A DNA stretch of 64,000 nt from an uncultured Blautia sp. (GTDB taxonomy: Bacteria > Bacillota > Clostridia > Lachnospirales > Lachnospiraceae): positions 31,902-95,901 of the forward strand of contig NZ_CALFLA010000120.1 in NCBI RefSeq assembly GCF_937880195.1, read 5' to 3'. Position numbers and translations under genes: made by a program. A model generated the notes under the pieces. That model saw only the letters and a list, made by a program, of their open reading frames with translations. It had not been told where the DNA came from and did no database searches. Within the stretch, counting starts at the first letter, position 1. Every line of letters begins with the position of its first letter. Shown piece by piece: positions 35,277 through 42,555 of the stretch.

Positions 35277-35320
35277 CGAAAACTGCCTGTTCTGACCACA
35301 GAAACAGGCAGTTTTCTTGT
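35277..35320. terminator. Bidirectional terminator
   Basis: Stem GAAAACTGCCTGTT/AACAGGCAGTTTTC between two converging genes; both ends carry T-rich runs. Confidence 0.85.
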
Positions 35321-35344
35321 ATAAATAGGAAAGCAACACATTCT

Positions 35345-35668
35345 CTACAAAACAAAATCCGGGGCGGTTTTACAAAAATCTCTCAGCCATTGCTGCCTCT
35401 GTTCCTCTTCCGTCTCTTCCGGCGCATAAGAAACCAGGCTGAACGTCTCTTCATATAACTGTTCTAATTGCTGAAACTGCTCTCCAAACTGTCCTGCAAA
35501 AACATTCCATATCTCCTGCCTGTATAAGTTTAATCCTAAGATTTCAGTAAGATAAAGCAGCCTGTCAAAATCCAAAAACGTCATCCTTTCTTTTCCAAGC
35601 AAAATATCCCTGTCTTTTTCCCTGCACATGTACAAAAATGCAAATTTTTCCAAATCCTCTCGACGCAT
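35345..35668 (-). CDS. Hypothetical protein, 107 aa
   Basis: Not recognised. 107 residues, charged and helical, with many Glu, Gln and Leu, no membrane segment and no signal peptide. Begins MRREDLEKFAFLYMC, and the ATG at 35668 has AAAAGGAG at ideal distance, which is the main support that it is real. It stands alone between two terminators. Possible roles cannot be told from sequence; it could be a small regulator or spore protein. Confidence 0.6.
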   Translation of the reverse strand: MRREDLEKFAFLYMCREKDRDILLGKERMTFLDFDRLLYLTEILGLNLYRQEIWNVFAGQFGEQFQQLEQLYEETFSLVSYAPEETEEEQRQQWLRDFCKTAPDFVL

Positions 35669-35795
35669 ACTTCTCCTTTTCTGTTTTATGTTTTGTCTCA
35701 CTTTTACAACCGATTTTATCCTTCTTTTTCCATGAAATCAATAGAATAATGCAAAAATATGCTGTTTCATTACATACATAAGCTATAAGTCTACA

Positions 35796-35849
35796 CAAAA
35801 AAGACGCGCAGCTTCCTGCCTCCTTAAGGGAACAGAATGTTGCGCGTCT
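35796..35849 (-). terminator. Terminator of the DUF362 gene
   Basis: Perfect 9-bp stem AGACGCGCA/TGCGCGTCT around a 30-nt loop and followed by TTTTTTG on the minus strand. Confidence 0.85.
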
Positions 35850-35854
35850 GATTT

Positions 35855-36964
35855 TTATTTTATTTTATTTTGGTGGTTCATAATATAATCTTTAAGAAAA
35901 GCATAAACCTCATCCTCCAACGGCGGGCATCCCTCCAGGTAACACTGGAACTTCCTGGTACAATGGCCAATTCCAAGCTCTCCTGTCCTGTTCCTATAGC
36001 CCTGTCCAATGTGGATTTTTTCATGAAGCTGATCCAGAAGTCCTTCCTGTTTCAGCTTCTCAAGAGCCGGGATCAGATACCCATAGCAGGCGCTGCATGA
36101 TTCCACCTCTTCTACCGCATCTGCCAGCTCTACTACTTTTCTAGATTTTGGAAGCACTTCTCCCTCTTCTGCACCGCAGACATGAATATCTGCTTTTGTA
36201 ATGTCTGAACATCCTACGCCAAGTTCTCCTGCCAGTTCCACATAAGGCACGTCAGAAACGGAATAATGCATCATCTGGCAGACATACGCGTCCATCAGCA
36301 CCGGATCCCGTCCGGCAAGGACACGGTTCATTACAACCGGGTTTCCTCCGTCCTCGAAATCAAGATCCCCACAAATATTGTCTACCACGATAAAATCCTG
36401 GCAGATTCCCGTATTCAGATGGGCGATTGGCTTATGAAGTCCCATGGAATGAAAACGTCTTTTTTCAGAATTTGGAATAAGTCCCTTCATATTTTTAAGG
36501 GCGCAGGTGATCTTTGTCTGGCAGTGCCCCTTAAGAACCGGAACATTGATCAAAAAGTCAATATCCCTGACGCTGCTGCAGATATGAAGTTCCATCCCTT
36601 TACAGTCTTTTGCAAATCCCTTATCCTTCTGCGTATCATGAAAGGGCACGTTGTATTTGTCGCAAATCTCCTGATAACCGCAGGCATAAAATGCATCCAT
36701 GGTCCTGTCTCCCACCCAGGAGCCTTCCAGCAGGGTCAGATTATGGAAGCCTCTTTCCTGAAGATATTCAATGATCCCAGCCAGAACCTCCCCATGTGTA
36801 GTCGCTCCGTTTGAGGGATGAGAGGCAGAAACCATATTCGGTTTAATTCCAATTCGAAGATCCTCCCTGCCTATCAGACTGTCCAGCTGGCATTCTGCAA
36901 GAAGATCTTTTGTCATTTCCTTATAATCTGTTCCGCATTTTATAAAAATCTGGTTCTTATTCAA
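35855..36964 (-). CDS. DUF362 domain-containing protein
   Basis: 369 aa. The DUF362 domain (IKPNMVSASHPSNGATTHGEVLAG, LINVPVLKGHCQTKITCALKNMKG) fills residues 35-270. The C-terminal part has two Cys groups, ESCSACYG and GHCTRKFQCYLEGCPP, which could hold an Fe-S cluster, although no ferredoxin domain is fused. The function of the family is unknown. It is 14 bp downstream of the CorC/HlyC gene and shares its transcript. Confidence 0.82.
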   Translation of the reverse strand: MNKNQIFIKCGTDYKEMTKDLLAECQLDSLIGREDLRIGIKPNMVSASHPSNGATTHGEVLAGIIEYLQERGFHNLTLLEGSWVGDRTMDAFYACGYQEICDKYNVPFHDTQKDKGFAKDCKGMELHICSSVRDIDFLINVPVLKGHCQTKITCALKNMKGLIPNSEKRRFHSMGLHKPIAHLNTGICQDFIVVDNICGDLDFEDGGNPVVMNRVLAGRDPVLMDAYVCQMMHYSVSDVPYVELAGELGVGCSDITKADIHVCGAEEGEVLPKSRKVVELADAVEEVESCSACYGYLIPALEKLKQEGLLDQLHEKIHIGQGYRNRTGELGIGHCTRKFQCYLEGCPPLEDEVYAFLKDYIMNHQNKIK

Positions 36965-36978
36965 AAATTTCCACCTCT

Positions 36979-38268
36979 TTACTGCTCCCGATCCTCTTCG
37001 GATGCATAGTAGTCCTCTGGAATATAAATGTAGACGGATTCTATACGATTTTTCTCTGTAGCGTCCACCACCAGTTTTACGCCGTCATCTGCCGTATACG
37101 TTTCTCCCTGCTCCGGGAAATAATCCAGTTTCTCTATAATATAACCGCCAATCGAATCATAATCTTCGGATTTCAGGCCAAGTCCCAGCCTTTCGTTAAG
37201 ATCATCCAGTTTTGCAGAGCCCTGAGCCTTGTATTCCCGCTTTGGAATGATCTCTTCCATATCCTCTACTTCATCCTCGTCATATTCGTCACGGATCTCT
37301 CCCACTATCTCCTCCAGAAGATCTTCCATGGTTATCATACCTGCCGTAGCTCCGTATTCATCCAAAACAATTACAAAATTCACCGAATATTCTTTCATTT
37401 CCATAAGAAGAGACGCGGTACTTTTATGTTCGTAGGTAAAATACGGTTTCCGAAGAATATTTCGTATGGAAAATTTCTCTTCTGGATTCCACAAAAGAAG
37501 ATCTTTCATATTGATGGTTCCAATAATATTGTCCGTGGAATCTTCAAAAACAGGATAACGGGTATATCCGTCCTCCTTAAAGGCTTCCAGCAGCTCCTCG
37601 TAAGTTGCGTTCACATCAATAAAGGACATATCAATTCGGGGAACCATTACGTCCTTTGCGCGGGAATCTCCAAAATCAAATACATTGTAGATCATCTGCT
37701 TCTCTTCTGATTCGATTACGCCGTCCTCATGGCTTACGTCTACAATGGTACGAAGCTCCTGCTCCGTCATGGTATTCTGTTTCCCGTCAGGGTCAATACC
37801 CAGCAGGCGCAGAATCCCATTGGAAAGTTTATTGACCAAAAAAATTACCGGCGTCAATACCTTCATAAGCAAATATATAACAGGCGCATATGACAGAGAA
37901 ATTTTTTCTGCATAAATCGTAGCCATGGTCTTAGGAGTGATCTCGCCAAAAAGCAGAACAAGCAAAGTAAGAATACCTGTAGCCACTCCCACAAAAGCAT
38001 TGCCAAAAACACGGGTCGTCCATGTGGTGGCAAGGGATGACGCAGAAAGATTGACAATATTATTTCCAACCAGGATGGTACTTAATAGCTTTCCCGGATT
38101 GTCAATAATCTTCAAAAGTGTCTTCGCCCGTCTGTTTCCCATATTGGCCCGGGACATAATATGAATTTTGTTTACAGTTGTCATTGCAGTTTCCGCAGAA
38201 GAAAAAAACGCGGAAAGAAACAGCAGGATCACTAATACGACCAGCTGTATGGCATCGCCAGAATCCAA
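36979..38268 (-). CDS. CNNM/CorC (hemolysin C-like) membrane protein
   Basis: 429 aa. DUF21 membrane domain with three or four helices (about 8-165, including [15 protein letters not shown]), two CBS motifs (about 200-325; [18 protein letters not shown] and [22 protein letters not shown]), and a C-terminal CorC_HlyC domain. Such proteins are linked to Mg2+ or Na+ export; hemolysin is a historical name. Start ATG at 38268; own promoter. Confidence 0.92.
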   Translation of the reverse strand: MDSGDAIQLVVLVILLFLSAFFSSAETAMTTVNKIHIMSRANMGNRRAKTLLKIIDNPGKLLSTILVGNNIVNLSASSLATTWTTRVFGNAFVGVATGILTLLVLLFGEITPKTMATIYAEKISLSYAPVIYLLMKVLTPVIFLVNKLSNGILRLLGIDPDGKQNTMTEQELRTIVDVSHEDGVIESEEKQMIYNVFDFGDSRAKDVMVPRIDMSFIDVNATYEELLEAFKEDGYTRYPVFEDSTDNIIGTINMKDLLLWNPEEKFSIRNILRKPYFTYEHKSTASLLMEMKEYSVNFVIVLDEYGATAGMITMEDLLEEIVGEIRDEYDEDEVEDMEEIIPKREYKAQGSAKLDDLNERLGLGLKSEDYDSIGGYIIEKLDYFPEQGETYTADDGVKLVVDATEKNRIESVYIYIPEDYYASEEDREQ

Positions 38269-38304
38269 AGAAATTCACTCCTTTTTTGATAAATTATAAG
38301 AGAA

Positions 38305-38333
38305 AATATACACGATTTCCATATTGAAATCAA
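38305..38333 (-). promoter_or_regulatory. Predicted promoter of the CorC/HlyC-DUF362 transcript
   Basis: TTGATT (38333-38328), 17-bp spacer, TATATT (38310-38305) on the minus strand. Confidence 0.55.
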
Positions 38334-38408
38334 GTAAAAAATATGTAAACCAATTTTCCTGTATTACGGTTGTTGCTACTATCAAAAACACGTTATTTCA
38401 ACCGCCGT

Positions 38409-39797
38409 TTACTTTTTTCCATTTTCTTTCAGCTCCTTAAAAAACTTCCGTGTCTCATAGATCACCACCGGGCTTAAGCCCAGAATACCGATCAGATTCG
38501 GAAAAGCCATAAGAGCGTTTGTTATATCAGCCAGAACCCAGATGGGTTCCAGGGAAAGGAACGGCGCAGCGGCTATACATCCAATATAAAGAAGTTTATA
38601 GGCATTGGTCCATTTTACCCCTCCTGTAAGATACACCAGACATCTTTCTCCATAATAATTCCACCCAATAATGGTGGTAAAAGAGAAAAAGATCAGTCCC
38701 ACAGTCACCATATACATTCCAATATTGCCTGGAAGTCCCTGGTTAAACGCCGCGTTGGAAAGTTTGCCTCCATCAAGAAGAACTCCGTTTACAGGGGTCT
38801 CCAAAAGACCGGAAGCGATTACCACGATTCCTGTCATAGTACAGATAATGATGGTTGTAAAAAACACGCTTGTCATGGAGATCAGTCCCTGACGGACGCA
38901 GGATTTCGTTTTTGCAGCAGCCACTACAATAGGAGAGCTTCCAAGTCCAGCCTCATTGGTATAAACGCCTCTGGCAATTCCTGTCCGCATAGCTGTGATC
39001 ACAGCCGCCGCAGAAGCGGTTCCCACAGCGCCGCCAAATGCGGCGTTTGGTGTAAAGGCGCTTGTAAAAATTGTCCCAAAAGCGCCAGGGATCGCCTTGT
39101 GGTTCACCGCCAGAACCGCAACTGAACCGACCACATAGGCCAGAGCCATAAATGGCACCACCATTTCCGCAACCCTGGAAATAGATTTGATCCCTCCAAG
39201 GATCACCGCAGTCACAGCTACAGTTACAATAGCCCCCATAAGCCATAACGGGATCCCAAATGCCGATTCCACTGATTCTGTAATGGCATTTACCTGGGGA
39301 AAGGTTCCGCAGCCCAGAAGCGCTGTTACAACCCCAAAAAAGGCAAACAGTTTTGCAAGCCATACCCAGTTTCTCCCAAGGCCTCTTTCAATATAATACA
39401 TGGGTCCTCCGGCAATCTGTCCGTTTTCATCCGTAGTACGGAAACGGACTGCAAGAAGTCCCTCTGCATATTTTGTCGCCATGCCAAGAAGCGCGGACAC
39501 CCACATCCAGAAAAGGGCTCCCGGCCCTCCGGCCCTAAGAGCAGTGGCGACTCCCACAATACTTCCTGTTCCTATGGTAGCTGCCAGAGCAGTACAAAGA
39601 GAGGCAAAGGCAGAAACGTCTCCCTTCCCCTCCTCTTTTTCAAAAATATAGCGAATGGCCCGGGGAAGCTGGGTAAACTGTAATCCCTTAAGCCTGACAG
39701 TCAGATAAAGACCTGTAAAAAGCAGCAGTGCCATTGTCGGTATTCCCCACACTGCTGCCTGAATTTCTTTTAATATTGATAAAAAAATAATCCTCAC
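38409..39797 (-). CDS. Alanine or glycine:cation symporter (AGCS family)
   Basis: 462 aa, about ten membrane helices; takes up alanine or glycine with Na+. Family signatures GTGSIVGVATALRAGGPGAL and GVYTNEAGLGSSPIV are present. The GTG at 39797 is the best start available, though its ribosome site (AAAGG) is very close to it. No riboswitch was seen upstream. Confidence 0.92.
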   Translation of the reverse strand: MRIIFLSILKEIQAAVWGIPTMALLLFTGLYLTVRLKGLQFTQLPRAIRYIFEKEEGKGDVSAFASLCTALAATIGTGSIVGVATALRAGGPGALFWMWVSALLGMATKYAEGLLAVRFRTTDENGQIAGGPMYYIERGLGRNWVWLAKLFAFFGVVTALLGCGTFPQVNAITESVESAFGIPLWLMGAIVTVAVTAVILGGIKSISRVAEMVVPFMALAYVVGSVAVLAVNHKAIPGAFGTIFTSAFTPNAAFGGAVGTASAAAVITAMRTGIARGVYTNEAGLGSSPIVVAAAKTKSCVRQGLISMTSVFFTTIIICTMTGIVVIASGLLETPVNGVLLDGGKLSNAAFNQGLPGNIGMYMVTVGLIFFSFTTIIGWNYYGERCLVYLTGGVKWTNAYKLLYIGCIAAAPFLSLEPIWVLADITNALMAFPNLIGILGLSPVVIYETRKFFKELKENGKK

Positions 39798-39860
39798 ACC
39801 TTTCTTTCGGATAAACCGAATCCAGTGTTTAGTATATCATATTTTTCGACAAAAATAAAC

Positions 39861-40520
39861 TCAGAACTCCTTTTTTTCCAGAACATGCGCGCTATATCCA
39901 TAAGAAATCCCTGATGCCACTATAAAAATCAGGAAAAATCCCAGAACAACCATTCCATCAGAAGCATTTCCAATCTTGTTCAGAATTTCTTTAGCGCTTG
40001 CCGGAAGAAACTTTATGATCCGTGTTATTCCAAATGAAACAATCCAGATGACTACAACCAGCCCAATCCCTACTATTCTTGACTGTTCCGGGCCAAACCG
40101 CAGCCTTATGGGGATCATAAAAGAAAGCATGATCCCTGCAGTTGCAAAAAACAGAGAAAGAAAGGCAAGAAGGGATTCTCCTCCTGCATCTATGGGCTTC
40201 ATGCCAAATATCAGGCATCCCACTGCCAGAGAGATCAGACAGCCTGCCAGGGCAGTCATATAGCAGAGAAGATATTTTTCTTTTACATAGGTCTTCCGGC
40301 TTACGCCAAGGGTCATTAAAAATGGCATTCCGTTTTCAAAATCATCATAGGATATGGTGGAAAGCCCTGTGATTCCCAGCATGATCACTGACCAGCTCAA
40401 AACAAAGTTACGCATATCCTGTTTGATGATTCCCAAAAATATTCCCATGGCGATCACTGCCAGATATACTTTTGCCGTATTTGCAAGAAGCGCCAGATCT
40501 TTTTTCAGCAATCCTTTCAT
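39861..40520 (-). CDS. ABC-2 type permease protein
   Basis: 219 aa, about six membrane helices, of the ABC-2 transporter type that pairs with GntR (YtrA-like) and an ATPase. It begins by overlapping the ATPase stop by 4 bp (ATGA type). Substrate unknown; such systems in Firmicutes often act in antibiotic or cell envelope stress. Confidence 0.85.
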   Translation of the reverse strand: MKGLLKKDLALLANTAKVYLAVIAMGIFLGIIKQDMRNFVLSWSVIMLGITGLSTISYDDFENGMPFLMTLGVSRKTYVKEKYLLCYMTALAGCLISLAVGCLIFGMKPIDAGGESLLAFLSLFFATAGIMLSFMIPIRLRFGPEQSRIVGIGLVVVIWIVSFGITRIIKFLPASAKEILNKIGNASDGMVVLGFFLIFIVASGISYGYSAHVLEKKEF

Positions 40521-41305
40521 AATGTTTCTCCTTTCGCCATCATCATAAGAATCTCGTCTACAGACCCTTTTTCTACTGCAAGAGAGGGATAATTTTCCTG
40601 ATAAAACTGTCTGTGGTCTGTAAGACAGCTATATCCGAAACTCTCTTTTTTCATTCTTAGAATATGGTGTTTATCCATATCTGCAAAGGCTCTGGCATCT
40701 GCCTTGATCACTCCGTAATTTCCAAGAATAGCGTCTGTCTCCTCCTGCAGGATGATCTTTCCCTGATGGATCATATAAATCTCATCACAAAACTGTTCCA
40801 GATCAGATGAAATATGGGAACTTATTAAAATCCCCCTTCCCGGAACCTCCATATACTCCCTGAGAAGATCAAGAACAGCCTCTCTTGCCATCACATCCAG
40901 TCCCGAGGTAGGCTCATCCAGTATCAGAAGTCTTGCCCCATAGCTTATGGCAGTAAGTACCTTCAGCTTCGCTTTCATTCCGGTAGAAAATTCCTTTAGT
41001 TTTTTGTTCATGGGAATCTGAAAATGGGCGCATCTCTTCTCAAATTCCTGTTTCTGGAATCCAGGATAAAAATCTCCCATAAATCCCATAATCTGTTTTA
41101 CGCTTAAATACCCGGAGAAAAAACTGTCGGAAAGAACTGTGCCGATCTCCTGTCTGTCCTTTGCCTGAATATCTTCCATATCCTTTCCCAAAAGCCGTAT
41201 CTTTCCTGAATCCGGCTTTACAAGTCCTAAGATTGTTTTAAAAGTGGTGCTTTTTCCTGCTCCGTTAGCCCCGATAAGTCCGGTTACGGAATTTCCATGG
41301 TACAA
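40517..41305 (-). CDS. ABC transporter ATP-binding protein (5' end frameshifted)
   Basis: 262 codons from a TTG at 41305. Walker A GANGAGKST, the signature FSTGMKAKLKV, and Walker B LLILDEPTSGLD are intact. The first beta-strands are missing from this frame. They are found in another frame upstream: ATG at 41358, directly after gntR with GGAGG, reads MLAELHHVKKQYGDFSLDC then MEIP and stops at TAA (41286-41284). One added base near 41288 would join the two into a normal protein (MEIP-VTGLIGANG). So the gene seems to have a 1-nt deletion, unless the read is wrong here. The remaining TTG start has no good ribosome site. Confidence 0.75.
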   Translation of the reverse strand: MYHGNSVTGLIGANGAGKSTTFKTILGLVKPDSGKIRLLGKDMEDIQAKDRQEIGTVLSDSFFSGYLSVKQIMGFMGDFYPGFQKQEFEKRCAHFQIPMNKKLKEFSTGMKAKLKVLTAISYGARLLILDEPTSGLDVMAREAVLDLLREYMEVPGRGILISSHISSDLEQFCDEIYMIHQGKIILQEETDAILGNYGVIKADARAFADMDKHHILRMKKESFGYSCLTDHRQFYQENYPSLAVEKGSVDEILMMMAKGETL

Positions 41306-41358
41306 TCCAATGAAAAATCTCCATATTGTTTTTTTACATGGTGAAGCTCTGCCAGCAT
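41284..41358 (-). pseudogene. Displaced N-terminal fragment of the ABC ATPase
   Basis: 24 codons with the normal start and ribosome site of the ATPase gene, ending at a TAA after MEIP because of the apparent 1-nt deletion. The sequence (HHVKKQYGDFSLDC) is what is expected for the first strands of an ABC ATPase. Confidence 0.7.
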
Positions 41359-41361
41359 ACT

Positions 41362-41733
41362 TTATTCCTCCATAATCAACTGAAACAGTTCACAGATTTC
41401 CTCGTCTTTAAGACCTCCTGCCCGGGCTTTGCGAATCGCCCGATCCAGTTCCTCTTCCAATTCCTTCCTTTTTTCTTCCATGAGAAGTCCCTGGTTTGCC
41501 TGGGCGATAAAGCTGCCCTTGCCATGGACGGTATTGACCAGACCTTCTTCTTCCAGATAATCGTAAGCCTTTTTCACTGTCAGGGCGCTGATCTTCAGCT
41601 CTCTGGACAAGGATCTTACAGAAGGCAGCGCAGTTCCGGCAAGAAGCCGTCCTCCTATAATATCTGCCTTGATCTGGGAAACAATCTGTTCATAAATCGG
41701 AGTCATGGAAGTATGATTAATAATGATATGCAT
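41362..41733 (-). CDS. GntR family transcriptional regulator (YtrA subfamily)
   Basis: 123 aa. Winged-helix domain at 10-75 (PIYEQIVSQIKADIIGGRL, LPSVRSLSRELKISALTVKKAYDYLEEEGLV) and a short C-terminal dimerisation helix pair, no large effector domain: the YtrA type. It lies 3 bp before the ABC ATPase gene and probably represses its own operon through the palindrome that surrounds its promoter. Confidence 0.92.
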   Translation of the reverse strand: MHIIINHTSMTPIYEQIVSQIKADIIGGRLLAGTALPSVRSLSRELKISALTVKKAYDYLEEEGLVNTVHGKGSFIAQANQGLLMEEKRKELEEELDRAIRKARAGGLKDEEICELFQLIMEE

Positions 41734-41753
41734 ATCTCTTCCTCCTCTATGTA

Positions 41754-41800
41754 AACAGTATATAACAGCATATATCTGTTGTCAAGTGTTATATACTGTT
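41754..41800 (-). promoter_or_regulatory. Operator and promoter of the GntR-ABC operon
   Basis: A perfect 14-bp inverted repeat, AACAGTATATAACA (41754-41767) and TGTTATATACTGTT (41787-41800). Within it TTGACA (41785-41780), 17-bp spacer and TATACT (41762-41757) on the minus strand. One arm covers the -10 box and the other abuts the -35 box: a classic repressor site. Confidence 0.85.
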
Positions 41801-41814
41801 TGTTTTAAATTTTC

Positions 41815-41911
41815 GTAACAGTTCAGCCATGCACAAAGTCACAAAATCTGAGTTCAAACTTGTTTGAAAACGAAGATTTTTTGTGTACTTTGTATATGGC
41901 TGAACTGTTAC
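41815..41911. repeat. Long inverted repeat
   Basis: Perfect 16-bp outer arms GTAACAGTTCAGCCAT and ATGGCTGAACTGTTAC, with further imperfect pairing inside (ACAAAGT/ACTTTGT, AAAATCT/AGATTTT). About 97 bp in all and no coding potential; size and form suggest a small non-autonomous mobile or repeat element. Confidence 0.8.
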
Positions 41912-41919
41912 AAATTTTT

Positions 41920-41964
41920 GAAAAAAGCACTGTAAAAGCATTAGAAAATACTCTTACAGTGCTT
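41920..41964 (-). terminator. Terminator of the exoA-GH13-DUF5662 transcript
   Basis: Stem AGCACTGTAA/TTACAGTGCT followed by TTTTT on the minus strand. Confidence 0.82.
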
Positions 41965-41997
41965 ATATAATGTAGATTTCAATTTTAACAATTCTTT

Positions 41998-42552
41998 TTA
42001 ATAGCGAGGATCCCTGGGCCCATTTTTCAGATATACATGTTTGATATAATGAAGAAGTTTCTTCTCTCCATGATCTTTAAGGATCCGAAGCAGAGCCTCC
42101 AGTTCTTTTTTGGTCTGAGGATGAATAAACCAGAGCTCTTCTTTACTTTTTAAAAAATAAAGAAGGGGCTGACTCTCTGTATATGCAGCTCCAAGATAGT
42201 TCCTGGAAGCGCTGATCCTATCCACAACCATTTCCGCCACATATTTCCGAGGCATCCGGGCGCCCATGATCACATGTCCCGGATCCAGAGAATAATCTAC
42301 CCAATGCTCAAAATGATGCTTGTTCCTCCCCTTATGGTGAAGCCATGAGGTGGAAACTCCTATGTTCTCCCTTTCTGCGTTATTTGGACTTCTTGTACCC
42401 TGATAATATCTTGCACCCACAAGAAATTCTGAGGGCGAATATTTTGACAGATCATGAAGCAGTCCCTGTTTATAAAGCCCAAGCTGAAAGCAGTATTTCA
42501 TTACCAGAAGTTTATGTCTGGTGATCGTTTTAAAATGCAGCCACGGATGCAC
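41998..42552 (-). CDS. DUF5662 family protein
   Basis: 184 aa, soluble. Has HDLSKYSPSEF and later HHKGRNKHHFEHW, a His/Asp pattern that suggests an HD-like metal site. I take it as DUF5662 from memory of such motifs. GTG start at 42552 behind a GGGGGAA stretch, 3 bp after the stop of the GH13-like gene; it is clearly in the same operon. Function unknown. Confidence 0.65.
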   Translation of the reverse strand: MHPWLHFKTITRHKLLVMKYCFQLGLYKQGLLHDLSKYSPSEFLVGARYYQGTRSPNNAERENIGVSTSWLHHKGRNKHHFEHWVDYSLDPGHVIMGARMPRKYVAEMVVDRISASRNYLGAAYTESQPLLYFLKSKEELWFIHPQTKKELEALLRILKDHGEKKLLHYIKHVYLKNGPRDPRY

Positions 42553-42555
42553 TGC

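Noticed and set aside
39798..39860. Glycine riboswitch before the alanine/glycine symporter
   Set aside because: The gap is only 63 bp and shows no aptamer-like structure.
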